Shown here piece after piece: positions 1-8,675 of a DNA stretch of 22,708 nucleotides (position 1 is the stretch's first letter; the number at the start of each line of letters is the position of its first letter). Source of the DNA: a bacterium (GTDB taxonomy: Bacteria > CG03); the NCBI GenBank assembly GCA_013791675.1, contig VMTI01000023.1, positions 1-22,708 on the forward strand, read 5' to 3'. Both the position numbers and the translations under genes were made by a program. The notes under the pieces were generated by a model. The model was not told the DNA's origin, searched no databases, and saw nothing but the letters and a program-made list of their open reading frames with translations.

Positions 1-828
1 AACATTCTGGGCTGCCCCGCCGACTGTTCATACTGTTATCTTCAGGCGTATCTCAACATACGCGCTATAACGGTTTTTGTAAACACAGACGATTTTCTGC
101 GCGATTTTAAAAAAGCGGCCAAAGAACGGACAATTAGAATAGGCACCGGGGAGTTTTCGGACAGTCTGTTTCTCGACAATGTTATTGATGTAAATAAAAG
201 TCTGATTGAAATATGCTCCAAAACCACATCCCTGCTTGAACTGAAAACAAAATCATCCCGCGTGGACAATCTTCTGAAACTGGAACACGGCGGCCAAACG
301 GTAATGGCATGGTCTCTCAACCCTCCCGCGCTGGCGGAAACTGAAGAAAAAGAAACGGCTCCGCCTTATGAACGCATCTCTGCCGCCGCTAAATGCGCGG
401 AAGCCGGATACACTCTCGCTTTTCATTTTGATCCTCTGATTTATTTTGACGGGTGGGAAAAAGCGTACAAAGAACTCGTTGAGCGGCTTTTCACTGAAAT
501 ATCACCGAAACATATCGCATGGATAAGCCTCGGGGCTCTCCGTTTCGACCCGCGGATAAAACCCGTCATTTATTCGCGATTCCCCGATTCCAAAATACTC
601 TGCGGGGAATTTATACGCGGTGATGACGGCAAAAACCGCTATCTGAAATACATGCGCATGGAAATGTTCTCAAAGATTCTTTCTTTCCTCAGAAAATTTG
701 ACGGCGATATGAAAGTTTTTCTCTGTATGGAAAGCCCTGAGGTATGGGAACGTTCTTTTGGCAGACTTCCGTATGATACCCCCTGCCTTCATTCAATTTT
801 TAAAATTCCGGAGATTGAAAATACTTGA
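1..828 (+). CDS. SPL-family radical SAM protein (5' end outside window)
   Basis: The reading frame is open from base 1 to the TGA at 826-828, so the N-terminus lies outside the window; 275 residues are visible. The fifth visible residue begins a C-x3-C-x2-C radical SAM [4Fe-4S] motif (GCPADCSYCYL), the spacing used by spore photoproduct lyase. Further family motifs follow: GTGEFSDSL, ELKTKS, WSLNPP, a GY-x-L-x-FHFDP segment and DGWEKAY. Known SPL repairs the spore photoproduct in UV-damaged DNA through a conserved cysteine (Cys141 in B. subtilis, in an ACTSD context). By my recalled alignment the equivalent stretch here is GEFSD, with no cysteine. I therefore call it an SPL-like radical SAM protein rather than a proven DNA-repair lyase. 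About 80-100 N-terminal residues would be missing for a protein of usual length. The pilin-like gene starts 21 bases downstream on the same strand. Confidence 0.85.
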   Translation, partial: NILGCPADCSYCYLQAYLNIRAITVFVNTDDFLRDFKKAAKERTIRIGTGEFSDSLFLDNVIDVNKSLIEICSKTTSLLELKTKSSRVDNLLKLEHGGQTVMAWSLNPPALAETEEKETAPPYERISAAAKCAEAGYTLAFHFDPLIYFDGWEKAYKELVERLFTEISPKHIAWISLGALRFDPRIKPVIYSRFPDSKILCGEFIRGDDGKNRYLKYMRMEMFSKILSFLRKFDGDMKVFLCMESPEVWERSFGRLPYDTPCLHSIFKIPEIENT

Positions 829-843
829 TAAAAATGGTAAATT
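815..843 (+). promoter_or_regulatory. Possible sigma-70 promoter for the pilin-like gene
   Basis: A -35-like TTGAAA lies at 815-820, followed by a 17-base spacer and TAAATT at 838-843. A TG dinucleotide at 835-836 gives an extended -10. It overlaps the 3' end of the radical SAM gene. Predicted initiation, about 7 bases past the -10, falls on or next to the GTG start at 850, so any transcript would be almost leaderless. The call rests on sequence match only. Confidence 0.33.
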
Positions 844-849
844 AAGAGC

Positions 850-1533
850 GTGAAAAAGATAAAAGGGTTTACGCTGCCCGAACTTATGCTGATTGTCGCT
901 ATTGCGGGCATACTTATTATAAGCGCCAGTTTGAAATTTATCCAGCTTCGGGACAACATCAGAATAGACAAAGCGAAAGCGCAAATGAAATGTCTGCAGA
1001 TAGGTATTAAAATGTACTACGCCGATACCGGCATGTTCCCCATCGCGGCCAAAGCCGGCGGCGGCATGGGCGGCTACTCTTCCTGGGATAATCCCGCCTC
1101 TTCCTATAATACAGCGCACTGGCAAGGCTACCTTATATCCGGTGACAGCCCCGGCGCATCAGCATCCGATGAAGACGAAGACAACGACGGCAGAATAGAC
1201 AATTGGCACGGCAAATATATTGACGGCCCCGAACTCCTGTCTGACCCATGGGGTCACCGGTTTTTATACGCCGACTACACATACACAAATATGAAAAAAT
1301 CCGGAATCCTCTGTATGGGGCCTAACGGCCCTGCGAATGGAACAAAATTCGGTTTTGACTCAAGCCCCGGTTTCCCGAATTACCTCAGAAGTGACGGAAC
1401 ACAGTTTTCATGGTCAGCCGGCACAAAGGATACCACCGACCCGCCCGACAACGAAGGTTTTTCGGTTTTTTACAGAGACGGCAATCCCGCCAACGCAAAA
1501 ACCGACTTTATAATGGTCCTCTGGATGGAATGA
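850..1533 (+). CDS. Type IV pilin / GspG-like pseudopilin
   Basis: The 227-residue protein starts at GTG 850 with a class III prepilin signal: a short basic leader MKKIKG, then FTLPE with Glu at +5, then a hydrophobic helix to about residue 30. A prepilin peptidase would cleave after Gly6 and the helix would pack in the core of a pilus or secretion pseudopilus. The C-terminal domain carries a D-P-W-G-x-x-x-x-Y motif typical of GspG-like major pseudopilins. It also has an acidic D109-x-D-x-D-G-x-I-D117 loop resembling the first nine positions of an EF-hand calcium site. At 227 residues it is longer than typical GspG (about 140). No other pilus assembly gene is visible. No Shine-Dalgarno lies at normal spacing, but the start is fixed by the signal motif. 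It converges with the coiled-coil gene, only 9 bases apart. Confidence 0.8.
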   Translation: MKKIKGFTLPELMLIVAIAGILIISASLKFIQLRDNIRIDKAKAQMKCLQIGIKMYYADTGMFPIAAKAGGGMGGYSSWDNPASSYNTAHWQGYLISGDSPGASASDEDEDNDGRIDNWHGKYIDGPELLSDPWGHRFLYADYTYTNMKKSGILCMGPNGPANGTKFGFDSSPGFPNYLRSDGTQFSWSAGTKDTTDPPDNEGFSVFYRDGNPANAKTDFIMVLWME

Positions 1534-1542
1534 TTTAAGTTT

Positions 1543-4500
1543 TCAGCTTCCGAATATTTTTTTCAGTATTCCTTTTTTTGATTCTTTGATTTCTTTTTCT
1601 AAATTTTCTATTTCCATGAGCAGCTCTTTGCGTGTAGCGTCCGTCAGATAAAATTTGTCCAGCAGGTCCTTACGCTCGTTGTTCCAGTCGTCACTTTTTC
1701 TGTCAAATTCCGCGAACTTTCTGTTTGCCGCAGACTCATATCTTATTCTCTCGTCTTCGCGGCTGTTTTTCTCCCGCTCAAAAAGTGTACGCACATTCGC
1801 CAGCTCATTTCCCAGCGAATCCTTGGCCATATTGACCTGAGAAATACGAAGCTTAAAATCATCCCTAACAGCGTTTTCACGCGCGGCGAACTCGGCCTCC
1901 ACCGCCCTCTTCTCTTTTTCATGAAGCTCATCCCTGCCTTTAATGAGGTTTTGAAGATTTGCTATTTCAATGCTGTGTTTCTCGGCGTCAAACCGCGCCT
2001 GATTAAGTTTTTCGGTGAAAGCGTCGTAAGATGACTTCATATCAGCGAATTGGCTGTTCATAAGAGCTTTTTCACTTTTAAGTTTTCTGATATCTTCTTC
2101 TTTTTCAGTAAGCGAACTCCTTAAATTTTCAAGCGCAGTTTTTAAGTTTTCTCTCTCCGACGCAAAGGCCTCTTTTGTTTTGAGCAGCTCATCTTTAGCG
2201 AAATGCTCGGAAGCGGCAATCCGCTTCTCTCTTTCATTCAGCTCGTTTTCTTTCACCTGCAGTTTTTCGGCGCGGACACTGCCTTCAATAATTTGTTTTT
2301 CCAGAGAAGTTATTTTCCCCGCGGCATCCCGCAATTCGCTCTCGCGCTCGGCCAGGCGTTTTCTCCATTCAATCGCTATAACTTCTTTCTCGTTATTCGC
2401 TTTCTTGGCTACGGCATCTATTTTCTGCAGCTGCTCGCCGGTTTCTATAAATTTGTTGTAATACTTGCTTATCTCATCTCTGAGCCTGTCTCTCTCTCTC
2501 AAAAATTCAAGAGTTTTTGATTCAATATCATTTTTGCGGCGCCGCTCAATTTCCGAAATTCGCGTCCGCGAGGACACTATCTCTTCTTCTCTCCCCGCAA
2601 GCTTGGTTAAAAGGTCAGATTTTTCAGTTTCAAAAAACTCTTTCAGCTGTTTCTCTTTTTCAGCGCTCATTTCCTTAAAACCCCGCAGAGCGTCATCACG
2701 GTTGGCTATTTTTATCTCCAGTGAATTTTTTTCGCTGACTGCAGACGCAAATTTGGATTTGAGCTCCGTGATTTCTTCCTCGCTTCTTTTAACCAAAACG
2801 GCTTTATCGTTTTCATAGGAAGAACTTATCTGGGATATTTTTCTATCCTTGGCGCTTATAATCTCATTCAGTTCGGCAACAGAAGCTTCAGTTCGGATCC
2901 GTATTTCCTGGAGCTGCTTTTCCAGCTTCTCCGTTTCCGCCAGCAATTTTAATCTTTCCTCCGCGAACGCGGAATCTTTTATTTTTAACTGTTCAAAGTA
3001 TGACTGCCCGCCGCGTTCAATTTCCCTTGAAAAACTTTCAAGCTGCAGACGAAGTTTTTCCTGCAATTTTGATATCTCAAGCTTGAGTCCCGAAATTTCA
3101 ATTTCACGTGCTTTGATTTCTGATGAAAGCACCGCTTCTCTGTCTTTCATCCTCGTGTCAGCGAAACCGAATTCCGTTTCTTTCGCTTTCAAAGCGGCGT
3201 CAATAACAGCTATCTGTTTTTCGGCTCGGGCGCTTATTCTGTTTTTTTCATCTTCTCTTTTGCTCAGTTCCTGCAAAAATCTTTCTCTCTCGGACTCAAA
3301 CTGGCGGCGCGCGGAAAAAATTTCATCTTCAAATTTGTGACGAATCTGGGCAAGCTCCGTCTCTTTTGCCCTTGACGCCGAATTTATTACGGATTCTTTT
3401 TCGGCAAGCACTTTTTTAAGCGCTTCTATGTCATTTTCTTTCTCTTCCAGCGTTTTCGCGAGCTCCCGGGACTGACTTTCAAAGACGGCTTTAAATTCAG
3501 TAAGCTCGTTTATTCTAACGTTAAATTTTTCTATCAGTTCACTTTCTTCGCGCCGGTGCGCTGTTTTTATATCCTCTATTTCATTGAATTTTTCTTTCTG
3601 TTTCGCGAATATTTCCTCTTCCGCGAATTTAAGGCGCCTGGACCAGTCGGAATTCACTTCGTTTATCTTTTCCGATAGGCCTCTTATCTCCTCTTCGCGG
3701 ACGGCTATTTCTTTTTTGTATTCCTCTTCACGCCCGGCAAGAAAAATCCTCGCCCTCTCGGCGGAAACTTTCAAGTCCTCTATTTTGGACGTAAAACCGC
3801 TTCTCTGCGAATTGAGCTCCCTTGTGAGTTCCTCAAGTTCTCTTTCCTTAAGAAGCAGCGTCTGAGCTATCCGCTCTTTTTCATCCGCTATGCGGACGAA
3901 CCGCGCTTCTTCATCGTCCATGCGCTTTGCAAAATTTTTCTTTTCTTCTTCTATACGCCCTTTTAAAAACCGGGTCTGCTCAGCGTCCTGCGATGTGACG
4001 GCATCCAATTCCCTGCTTTTGGCATCCAGCGCAATACGGAAATCCGAGTTGCTTTTTTCTATCTGTTTTTGAAGAGAAAATATTTCATCTTCCTTCTGCC
4101 TTATATTCGCGGAGGATGTCTTTCTCGCGCTTTCAAGTTCGGCAGAAAGCTGCTCGGCTTTCACCTGAATTTCTTTTAAGTTATTTTCTTTTTTCTCAAG
4201 CCGCGCGGACCATTCATCTTTAAGAGAGCTCTCTCTCAAAACAGATTCCGCTCTTATGACATTTTCGGATTCTTCAAGCTCCAGAATGCGCCTTGAACGC
4301 TCCGCCAGTTCTCTCTCATATTGTTTTTGCAGCTCTTCGCGGCGGCGGATACTTTCGGATAACCTTTCGTTAAAATCTTTCTCGGCCGCGCCGTATTTTT
4401 TGGCGATATCGCTTACATCCCTGTCTTTCAACTGCGCCTGCGCGGAAAAATTAGCCCTTTCCGATTCAAGCGAAGTTGTGAGTTTTATTATTTCATCTTT

Positions 4501-5154
4501 CAGATCCAGAATTTTCTGATTGAGTTCGTGTTCACGGAGAATATTTTCTCCTCTTACAAGACTCGTTTCTTCCTCGGCTTTATCCAGGTCCTCATTCAGA
4601 TTTTTTAATTTATCTTCCGACTGTGAGATATTTTTCTGATAAACCGATATTTTCGTTTCAAAGTCTTTTATTCTTTCTTCTTTTTCTTTTTGAGAAAGAT
4701 TAAGTTTTTCTTCCTGGCTTTTATGAATAAAAGCCAGGTTTTTTTCCAAAGCCTCTATCTGCCTGAGGAGATTTTCTTCTCTCTCCACAAATTTACGGCG
4801 TTCCTGATCCTGCCCCGTGACAGCTTCGGATTCTTTGACCGCGAGTTCCGCATAAAGGGAATTCTTTTCAACTTCCCTGTTTTTAAGAAGTTCTTCCCAT
4901 GTTTTTTTATCGGAAACATAATCTTCTCTGTCTTTTTCAAGCCTTAACTGCAGGTCCTGAATGCGCGAAAGCAGATTGCTCTCCCTTTCCTTAAATTCAG
5001 TGCGTAAAGCGATATTGGCGGTCGTGGCCTCAAGAAGTTTTTCCTGCTGAAGATTTCTTTCTCCTTCAAGTCTGTTTTTGAGAAATTCTATCTCGGAAAG
5101 CATATCCTGCTTAAGTTTATTAAGCGAAGCCGGTTCCTGTTTATTTTTATCCAT
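1543..5154 (-). CDS. Giant coiled-coil protein, second of a tandem pair
   Basis: This protein of about 1203 residues is almost entirely Lys/Glu/Arg/Leu/Ala/Ser-rich heptad sequence. I see one proline (near residue 8), no cysteine, no Walker A or B, no signal peptide and no membrane segment. It is therefore probably a cytoplasmic, rod-like structural or scaffold protein rather than an SMC ATPase; at 0.149 nm per residue the rod could reach about 175 nm. Five tryptophans occur (about residues 86, 315, 504, 930, 1157); three sit in W-x-x-R-L motifs. The C-terminus leaves the coiled coil with the basic/hydrophobic tail KKGILKKIFGS. An ATG at 5157 is also in frame. I prefer ATG 5154 because the GAGGG ribosome site is 6 bases away rather than 3. 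The gene follows its partner with translational coupling. Its function is unknown. Confidence 0.88.
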   Translation of the reverse strand: MDKNKQEPASLNKLKQDMLSEIEFLKNRLEGERNLQQEKLLEATTANIALRTEFKERESNLLSRIQDLQLRLEKDREDYVSDKKTWEELLKNREVEKNSLYAELAVKESEAVTGQDQERRKFVEREENLLRQIEALEKNLAFIHKSQEEKLNLSQKEKEERIKDFETKISVYQKNISQSEDKLKNLNEDLDKAEEETSLVRGENILREHELNQKILDLKDEIIKLTTSLESERANFSAQAQLKDRDVSDIAKKYGAAEKDFNERLSESIRRREELQKQYERELAERSRRILELEESENVIRAESVLRESSLKDEWSARLEKKENNLKEIQVKAEQLSAELESARKTSSANIRQKEDEIFSLQKQIEKSNSDFRIALDAKSRELDAVTSQDAEQTRFLKGRIEEEKKNFAKRMDDEEARFVRIADEKERIAQTLLLKERELEELTRELNSQRSGFTSKIEDLKVSAERARIFLAGREEEYKKEIAVREEEIRGLSEKINEVNSDWSRRLKFAEEEIFAKQKEKFNEIEDIKTAHRREESELIEKFNVRINELTEFKAVFESQSRELAKTLEEKENDIEALKKVLAEKESVINSASRAKETELAQIRHKFEDEIFSARRQFESERERFLQELSKREDEKNRISARAEKQIAVIDAALKAKETEFGFADTRMKDREAVLSSEIKAREIEISGLKLEISKLQEKLRLQLESFSREIERGGQSYFEQLKIKDSAFAEERLKLLAETEKLEKQLQEIRIRTEASVAELNEIISAKDRKISQISSSYENDKAVLVKRSEEEITELKSKFASAVSEKNSLEIKIANRDDALRGFKEMSAEKEKQLKEFFETEKSDLLTKLAGREEEIVSSRTRISEIERRRKNDIESKTLEFLRERDRLRDEISKYYNKFIETGEQLQKIDAVAKKANNEKEVIAIEWRKRLAERESELRDAAGKITSLEKQIIEGSVRAEKLQVKENELNEREKRIAASEHFAKDELLKTKEAFASERENLKTALENLRSSLTEKEEDIRKLKSEKALMNSQFADMKSSYDAFTEKLNQARFDAEKHSIEIANLQNLIKGRDELHEKEKRAVEAEFAARENAVRDDFKLRISQVNMAKDSLGNELANVRTLFEREKNSREDERIRYESAANRKFAEFDRKSDDWNNERKDLLDKFYLTDATRKELLMEIENLEKEIKESKKGILKKIFGS

Positions 5155-5160
5155 CATAAT

Positions 5161-5165
5161 CCCTC
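5161..5165 (-). promoter_or_regulatory. Ribosome binding site GAGGG, overlapping upstream stop codon
   Basis: Read on the minus strand, ATGAGGG contains the TGA stop of the upstream coiled-coil gene and the GAGGG ribosome site of the downstream one. It is 3 bases from ATG 5157 and 6 bases from ATG 5154, which favours the second ATG. The overlap indicates coupled translation of the two coiled-coil proteins, and so perhaps roughly equal amounts. Confidence 0.6.
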
Positions 5166-8100
5166 ATTTCTGCTCGGATTTAAACGCTTCAAGGCGTGCC
5201 CGGATTGAGGAAAGCTCTTCCTCAAGAGCCCTGTTAATATCCGTTAACTCCCTGATTTCGTTATTAAACTTCATTCTTTCATCGTTAAAAGCGCTTTCCA
5301 TAAGACGGGCTCTTTCGGCGAAATTATCCGCGATAATATGTTTTTCGGAGGACGCTTTTTTCTGCGCCTCCTTAATTTCTTCCCTGACTCCGGCCAGCTC
5401 GGCGCGGAGAAAGGATATTTCCTTTCCATATTCATCTTCCCTTTTTGAAATACGGCTTTCATAGTCTTTAGCTTCTCGGCGGAGACGGCCATTGAGGTCA
5501 ACAATTTCATCAGATGCGGCGGCTGAGGATTCCTGACGTTTTTTTATTTCTTCCCGCAGTTTCATATCGCGCATTTTTAACTGATTCGTAAGTTCGGCAA
5601 CGCTGCCATTCGCTTTACCCGCTTCATTTTCCCTGAGCAGCCGCAATTCGGATATTTTTGATTCAAGAGCTTCAATCCTGCGTTCAAAATTGTCTTTTTC
5701 CGAGGAGAATTCTTTCTCTCTGCGTTTAATTTCCTGGCGCGAATCTTTCTCATTCTGTTCAAGCTCTTTTATTCTGCTTTCAAGCCGCTCCCCGAACTCT
5801 TCTTTTTCCTTTTGACCGGAGGCGGCCGCACCCGCTTTTTCTTTTCTGAATTCTTCTTCACGCGCGAGATAGGCGTTCTCACTCTTTTTAATAGCAGCAT
5901 CCATTTTTCTTATGGCGAAGTTCAATTCTTCAAGTTTCTTTTCATAAGTTTCCGCGAGGGCCGCAGTTGCCCTGTCTTTTTCAGCGAACAGTTCCATGTA
6001 ATGTTTTTTCAGGTCATCTTTGGCAATCAGCGATTCTGATTTTACGCGGCCAAGCGCCTCTTTGAGCGCGGCAGCGGACAATTTAAGTTTATCCACTTCG
6101 GCGGCTTTCTCAATTCTAGCGACATCCAGCTTTTTTCCGGAGTCGGACATCTGATCTCTAAACTGCGCGCGGGCGGAGTCAAGCTCTTCTTTCAGCGCCC
6201 TGTTTTCAGATGCAATTTTCTCACGCTCCGCCATCAGAGCTTCCTCGCTCTCGCTTTTCAGGGAGCTTAATTTATTAATCTCTTCCGCCAGACGACGGAT
6301 TTCAAAATCCTTCGCTTTTATCATATCGGAAAAATCGCTATTAAGTTTGTCAATCTGCCTATCGCGGTCCGAAATATCCTCCTGTTTTACGAGGAGCCTT
6401 TCGTTAAACGACTGTATAACATTTCTTTTGTCTTCCTTTTCAGCGTCAAGTTTTGCCGCAAGCTCGGCGGACTCCACCGAAAGCGCTGACACGCTCTCCC
6501 TGCTCTTTTCCAAATCTTCCGTAAGGGAGCCGAGTTTCCCGGTAAGCGCGGCTATACTGTTGTTCAGAGATTCTTTCTCGGATGCGCGCAAAGCTTCCAT
6601 GCCCTCAATTTCTTTTCTATGGGCGTTGAGCGCCGAAGCATAATTTGACTCGCCCTCCCTGATTTTTTCGGACAAAATTTCTTTTTCATCCTGAAATTTC
6701 CGGGAGTTGCTCATTATGATTCGGCGGAGGTTGTCAGTTTCAAGCGCGTTTTTTTCATCTTTTTCCGCGAGTTTTCTCTGCATTTCGTCGCGCATCTGAA
6801 ATAAAGCCGCTTCTTTGGATGAAATAATCTTTTGCAGTTCTTCCTCTTGGGCGCGGAAATAAACGTCTTTTCCCCTCATTTCCCCCGCGAAAGAGTCGGC
6901 CTGCTTCCTGACATTATTTTCGGATTCTTCAAGCTTTTCTTTAACCGCCTCAAGGCGCACATTAACATTCCTTTCAAGCTCTCTTTTTTCTTTTTCGGCG
7001 GCATTGGCCCGGATGTCAAAGGCTAAACGGACGGATTCCAGTTCGTTTTTTAATTCGGAAACAATTTTATCTCTATCTTCAATATCCTCCGCGCGGTTCA
7101 GTTTTTCATTGCGCAGATTCAATTCAAGAAACCCTTTCTTTTCAGAAAGTTCGGCGAATCGCGCCGCCGCTTCTTTTTCCCTTTCCTTTACAAGCAGATT
7201 AAGTTCCGCGATTTTCGCGTTCTTTATATCTTCAATCTTCCTCATATCCGCGCGAACGAGCGAAATTTCTGACTGAAGATTTTTATTAGCGTCTTCAAGG
7301 GACGCTGCCTTGATATGAAGCCCGGTCTGCGTTCGGGCGGCGGCCGTTTCCATAGAAGCCATCGCCGACTGCCTTTGAATAAGTTTTTCTTTCAGCGACG
7401 CTATTTCTTTTTCAAAAAGCTCCTGCAAATGCCTTTTTTCGTCCGCGAGAGTGAGATATTCGGCGGAAGATTTATTTTCCATTTCTCTGCTTTTTTCACG
7501 AGAGCTCCTCAGGTCTTTTTCCAGAATGCCGATTTCATTTTTCAGTTCGTCTTCTTTTGAAGCAAAATTTTCCAAAGATTTCTGAAGCGCCGTTTCCAGA
7601 TGTTCCTTTGCGGCGGCCGATTCCGAAAGCGAGTTGCGAAGTTCTATCTCAACAGAACGGGAAATAGATTCTATATCCGCTATTTTGCCGTTATAACTGT
7701 CCTTAAGCGACTCATTTATTTTTTTAATCTCCGCAACACTTTTACGCAGCATTTCCGTCTCAGAAGTTTTTGACTGTATTTCTGAAGAGAGCCCCTGCAC
7801 GAGGTTTTCATGTTTTTTCGTTAACTCTTCTTCTCTGCGCCTTGAAGTTAAGCGCAGTTCGTCAAGTTTTCTCCGCAGAGAATCGCCTTCAATTTTCATT
7901 TCCTCAAGCGCGTTGCCCAGAGATGATTTCCCCTCCGCGGCGCTCAAAATCGCGATTTTAAGCTTGTCTTCATATTCGGAAACCATTTTTCTGTGCTCGT
8001 CTTTCAGCGCGTTGACTGTATTTTTAAGAGCTTTTATGTTCTGCTGCGTCGTAAACTTATCGCGCTCAAATTCTCCGCGCTCCACGGCAAACTGCGAAGA

Positions 8101-8628
8101 CAATGACAAAATTTCCTCTTTTCTCTTATCGTTGAGTTCGCGGATTTCAAGTTTGCGGGCTTCTAATTTATTTACGGAATCGTTTTCAGCGGCAGCGTAA
8201 TTTTTTTTCAGAATTTCTATTTCGTCGTCTTTTCTCTGCGATTCGCTTTTTGCGGAACGCAGTTTCTGATTAAATTCCGACACAAGGCCGGATTCTATTT
8301 CAACCGTTCTTAAATTCAGTTTCTGTATAATGCTGTCTTTTTCGGCAAGTTCGCGGTCAATTTTCTTTTCGCGCTCAATGAGGCCGTATCCTTCCTGCGC
8401 GAGATTTTTTTCGCGGGAATCCAGTTCCGAAAGCCGCGCACGGTATTCCCTGTTTATTTTAGCCGTTTCTATGGACGCTCTCGCCTGAAGATATGCCCTG
8501 CTTTTTTCAAGGGATTCTATTTTAGAGCGAAGATTAGCGACTTCATCCTCGTGTTTTTTGTGCAGATTCGTGACCTGCCTTCCAAGCGCTATTTTGAAGT
8601 CTTTAAAATTATCGTTTTCTGGAATCAT
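5164..8628 (-). CDS. Giant coiled-coil protein, first of a tandem pair
   Basis: The protein has 1154 residues and is the promoter-proximal gene of the pair. It is a near-continuous heptad-rich coiled coil with one proline (residue 3) and no tryptophan or cysteine that I can find. It has no Walker motifs, signal peptide or membrane segment. A predicted uninterrupted rod would be about 170 nm long. A short motif, aromatic-x-x-[RK]-[LI], recurs at residues 62, 119, 219, 312, 741, 895, 945, 981 and 1056 (for example YRARL, FNQKL, YEDKL, FNERL, FGERL), as it does in the neighbouring protein. The ATG at 8628 is preceded by a weak GAG six bases upstream. A strong promoter lies about 50 bases upstream. 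Possible roles are a cytoskeletal filament, cell-pole or envelope scaffold, or spacer; none can be chosen from sequence. Confidence 0.88.
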   Translation of the reverse strand: MIPENDNFKDFKIALGRQVTNLHKKHEDEVANLRSKIESLEKSRAYLQARASIETAKINREYRARLSELDSREKNLAQEGYGLIEREKKIDRELAEKDSIIQKLNLRTVEIESGLVSEFNQKLRSAKSESQRKDDEIEILKKNYAAAENDSVNKLEARKLEIRELNDKRKEEILSLSSQFAVERGEFERDKFTTQQNIKALKNTVNALKDEHRKMVSEYEDKLKIAILSAAEGKSSLGNALEEMKIEGDSLRRKLDELRLTSRRREEELTKKHENLVQGLSSEIQSKTSETEMLRKSVAEIKKINESLKDSYNGKIADIESISRSVEIELRNSLSESAAAKEHLETALQKSLENFASKEDELKNEIGILEKDLRSSREKSREMENKSSAEYLTLADEKRHLQELFEKEIASLKEKLIQRQSAMASMETAAARTQTGLHIKAASLEDANKNLQSEISLVRADMRKIEDIKNAKIAELNLLVKEREKEAAARFAELSEKKGFLELNLRNEKLNRAEDIEDRDKIVSELKNELESVRLAFDIRANAAEKEKRELERNVNVRLEAVKEKLEESENNVRKQADSFAGEMRGKDVYFRAQEEELQKIISSKEAALFQMRDEMQRKLAEKDEKNALETDNLRRIIMSNSRKFQDEKEILSEKIREGESNYASALNAHRKEIEGMEALRASEKESLNNSIAALTGKLGSLTEDLEKSRESVSALSVESAELAAKLDAEKEDKRNVIQSFNERLLVKQEDISDRDRQIDKLNSDFSDMIKAKDFEIRRLAEEINKLSSLKSESEEALMAEREKIASENRALKEELDSARAQFRDQMSDSGKKLDVARIEKAAEVDKLKLSAAALKEALGRVKSESLIAKDDLKKHYMELFAEKDRATAALAETYEKKLEELNFAIRKMDAAIKKSENAYLAREEEFRKEKAGAAASGQKEKEEFGERLESRIKELEQNEKDSRQEIKRREKEFSSEKDNFERRIEALESKISELRLLRENEAGKANGSVAELTNQLKMRDMKLREEIKKRQESSAAASDEIVDLNGRLRREAKDYESRISKREDEYGKEISFLRAELAGVREEIKEAQKKASSEKHIIADNFAERARLMESAFNDERMKFNNEIRELTDINRALEEELSSIRARLEAFKSEQK

Positions 8629-8675
8629 TTTTATCTCGCAGCGTACCCCGCCAAGGCCGTGAAACGCATTGTCTA

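Noticed and set aside
1528..1545. Bidirectional terminator between the convergent pilin and coiled-coil genes
   Set aside because: Only 9 bases separate the two stop codons and I find no stem-loop with a T-run there.
2849..3340. Open frame of 163 codons on the + strand opposite the downstream coiled-coil gene, and many similar ones between 1655 and 8200
   Set aside because: They are Ser/Phe-rich complements of Lys/Glu-rich heptad codons, with no ribosome site pattern or recognisable domain; the minus-strand frames of more than 1150 codons explain them.
1543..8628. SMC/Rad50-type ATPases as the identity of the coiled-coil pair
   Set aside because: Neither protein has a Walker A, signature or Walker B motif, a globular head, or a glycine-rich hinge in the middle.
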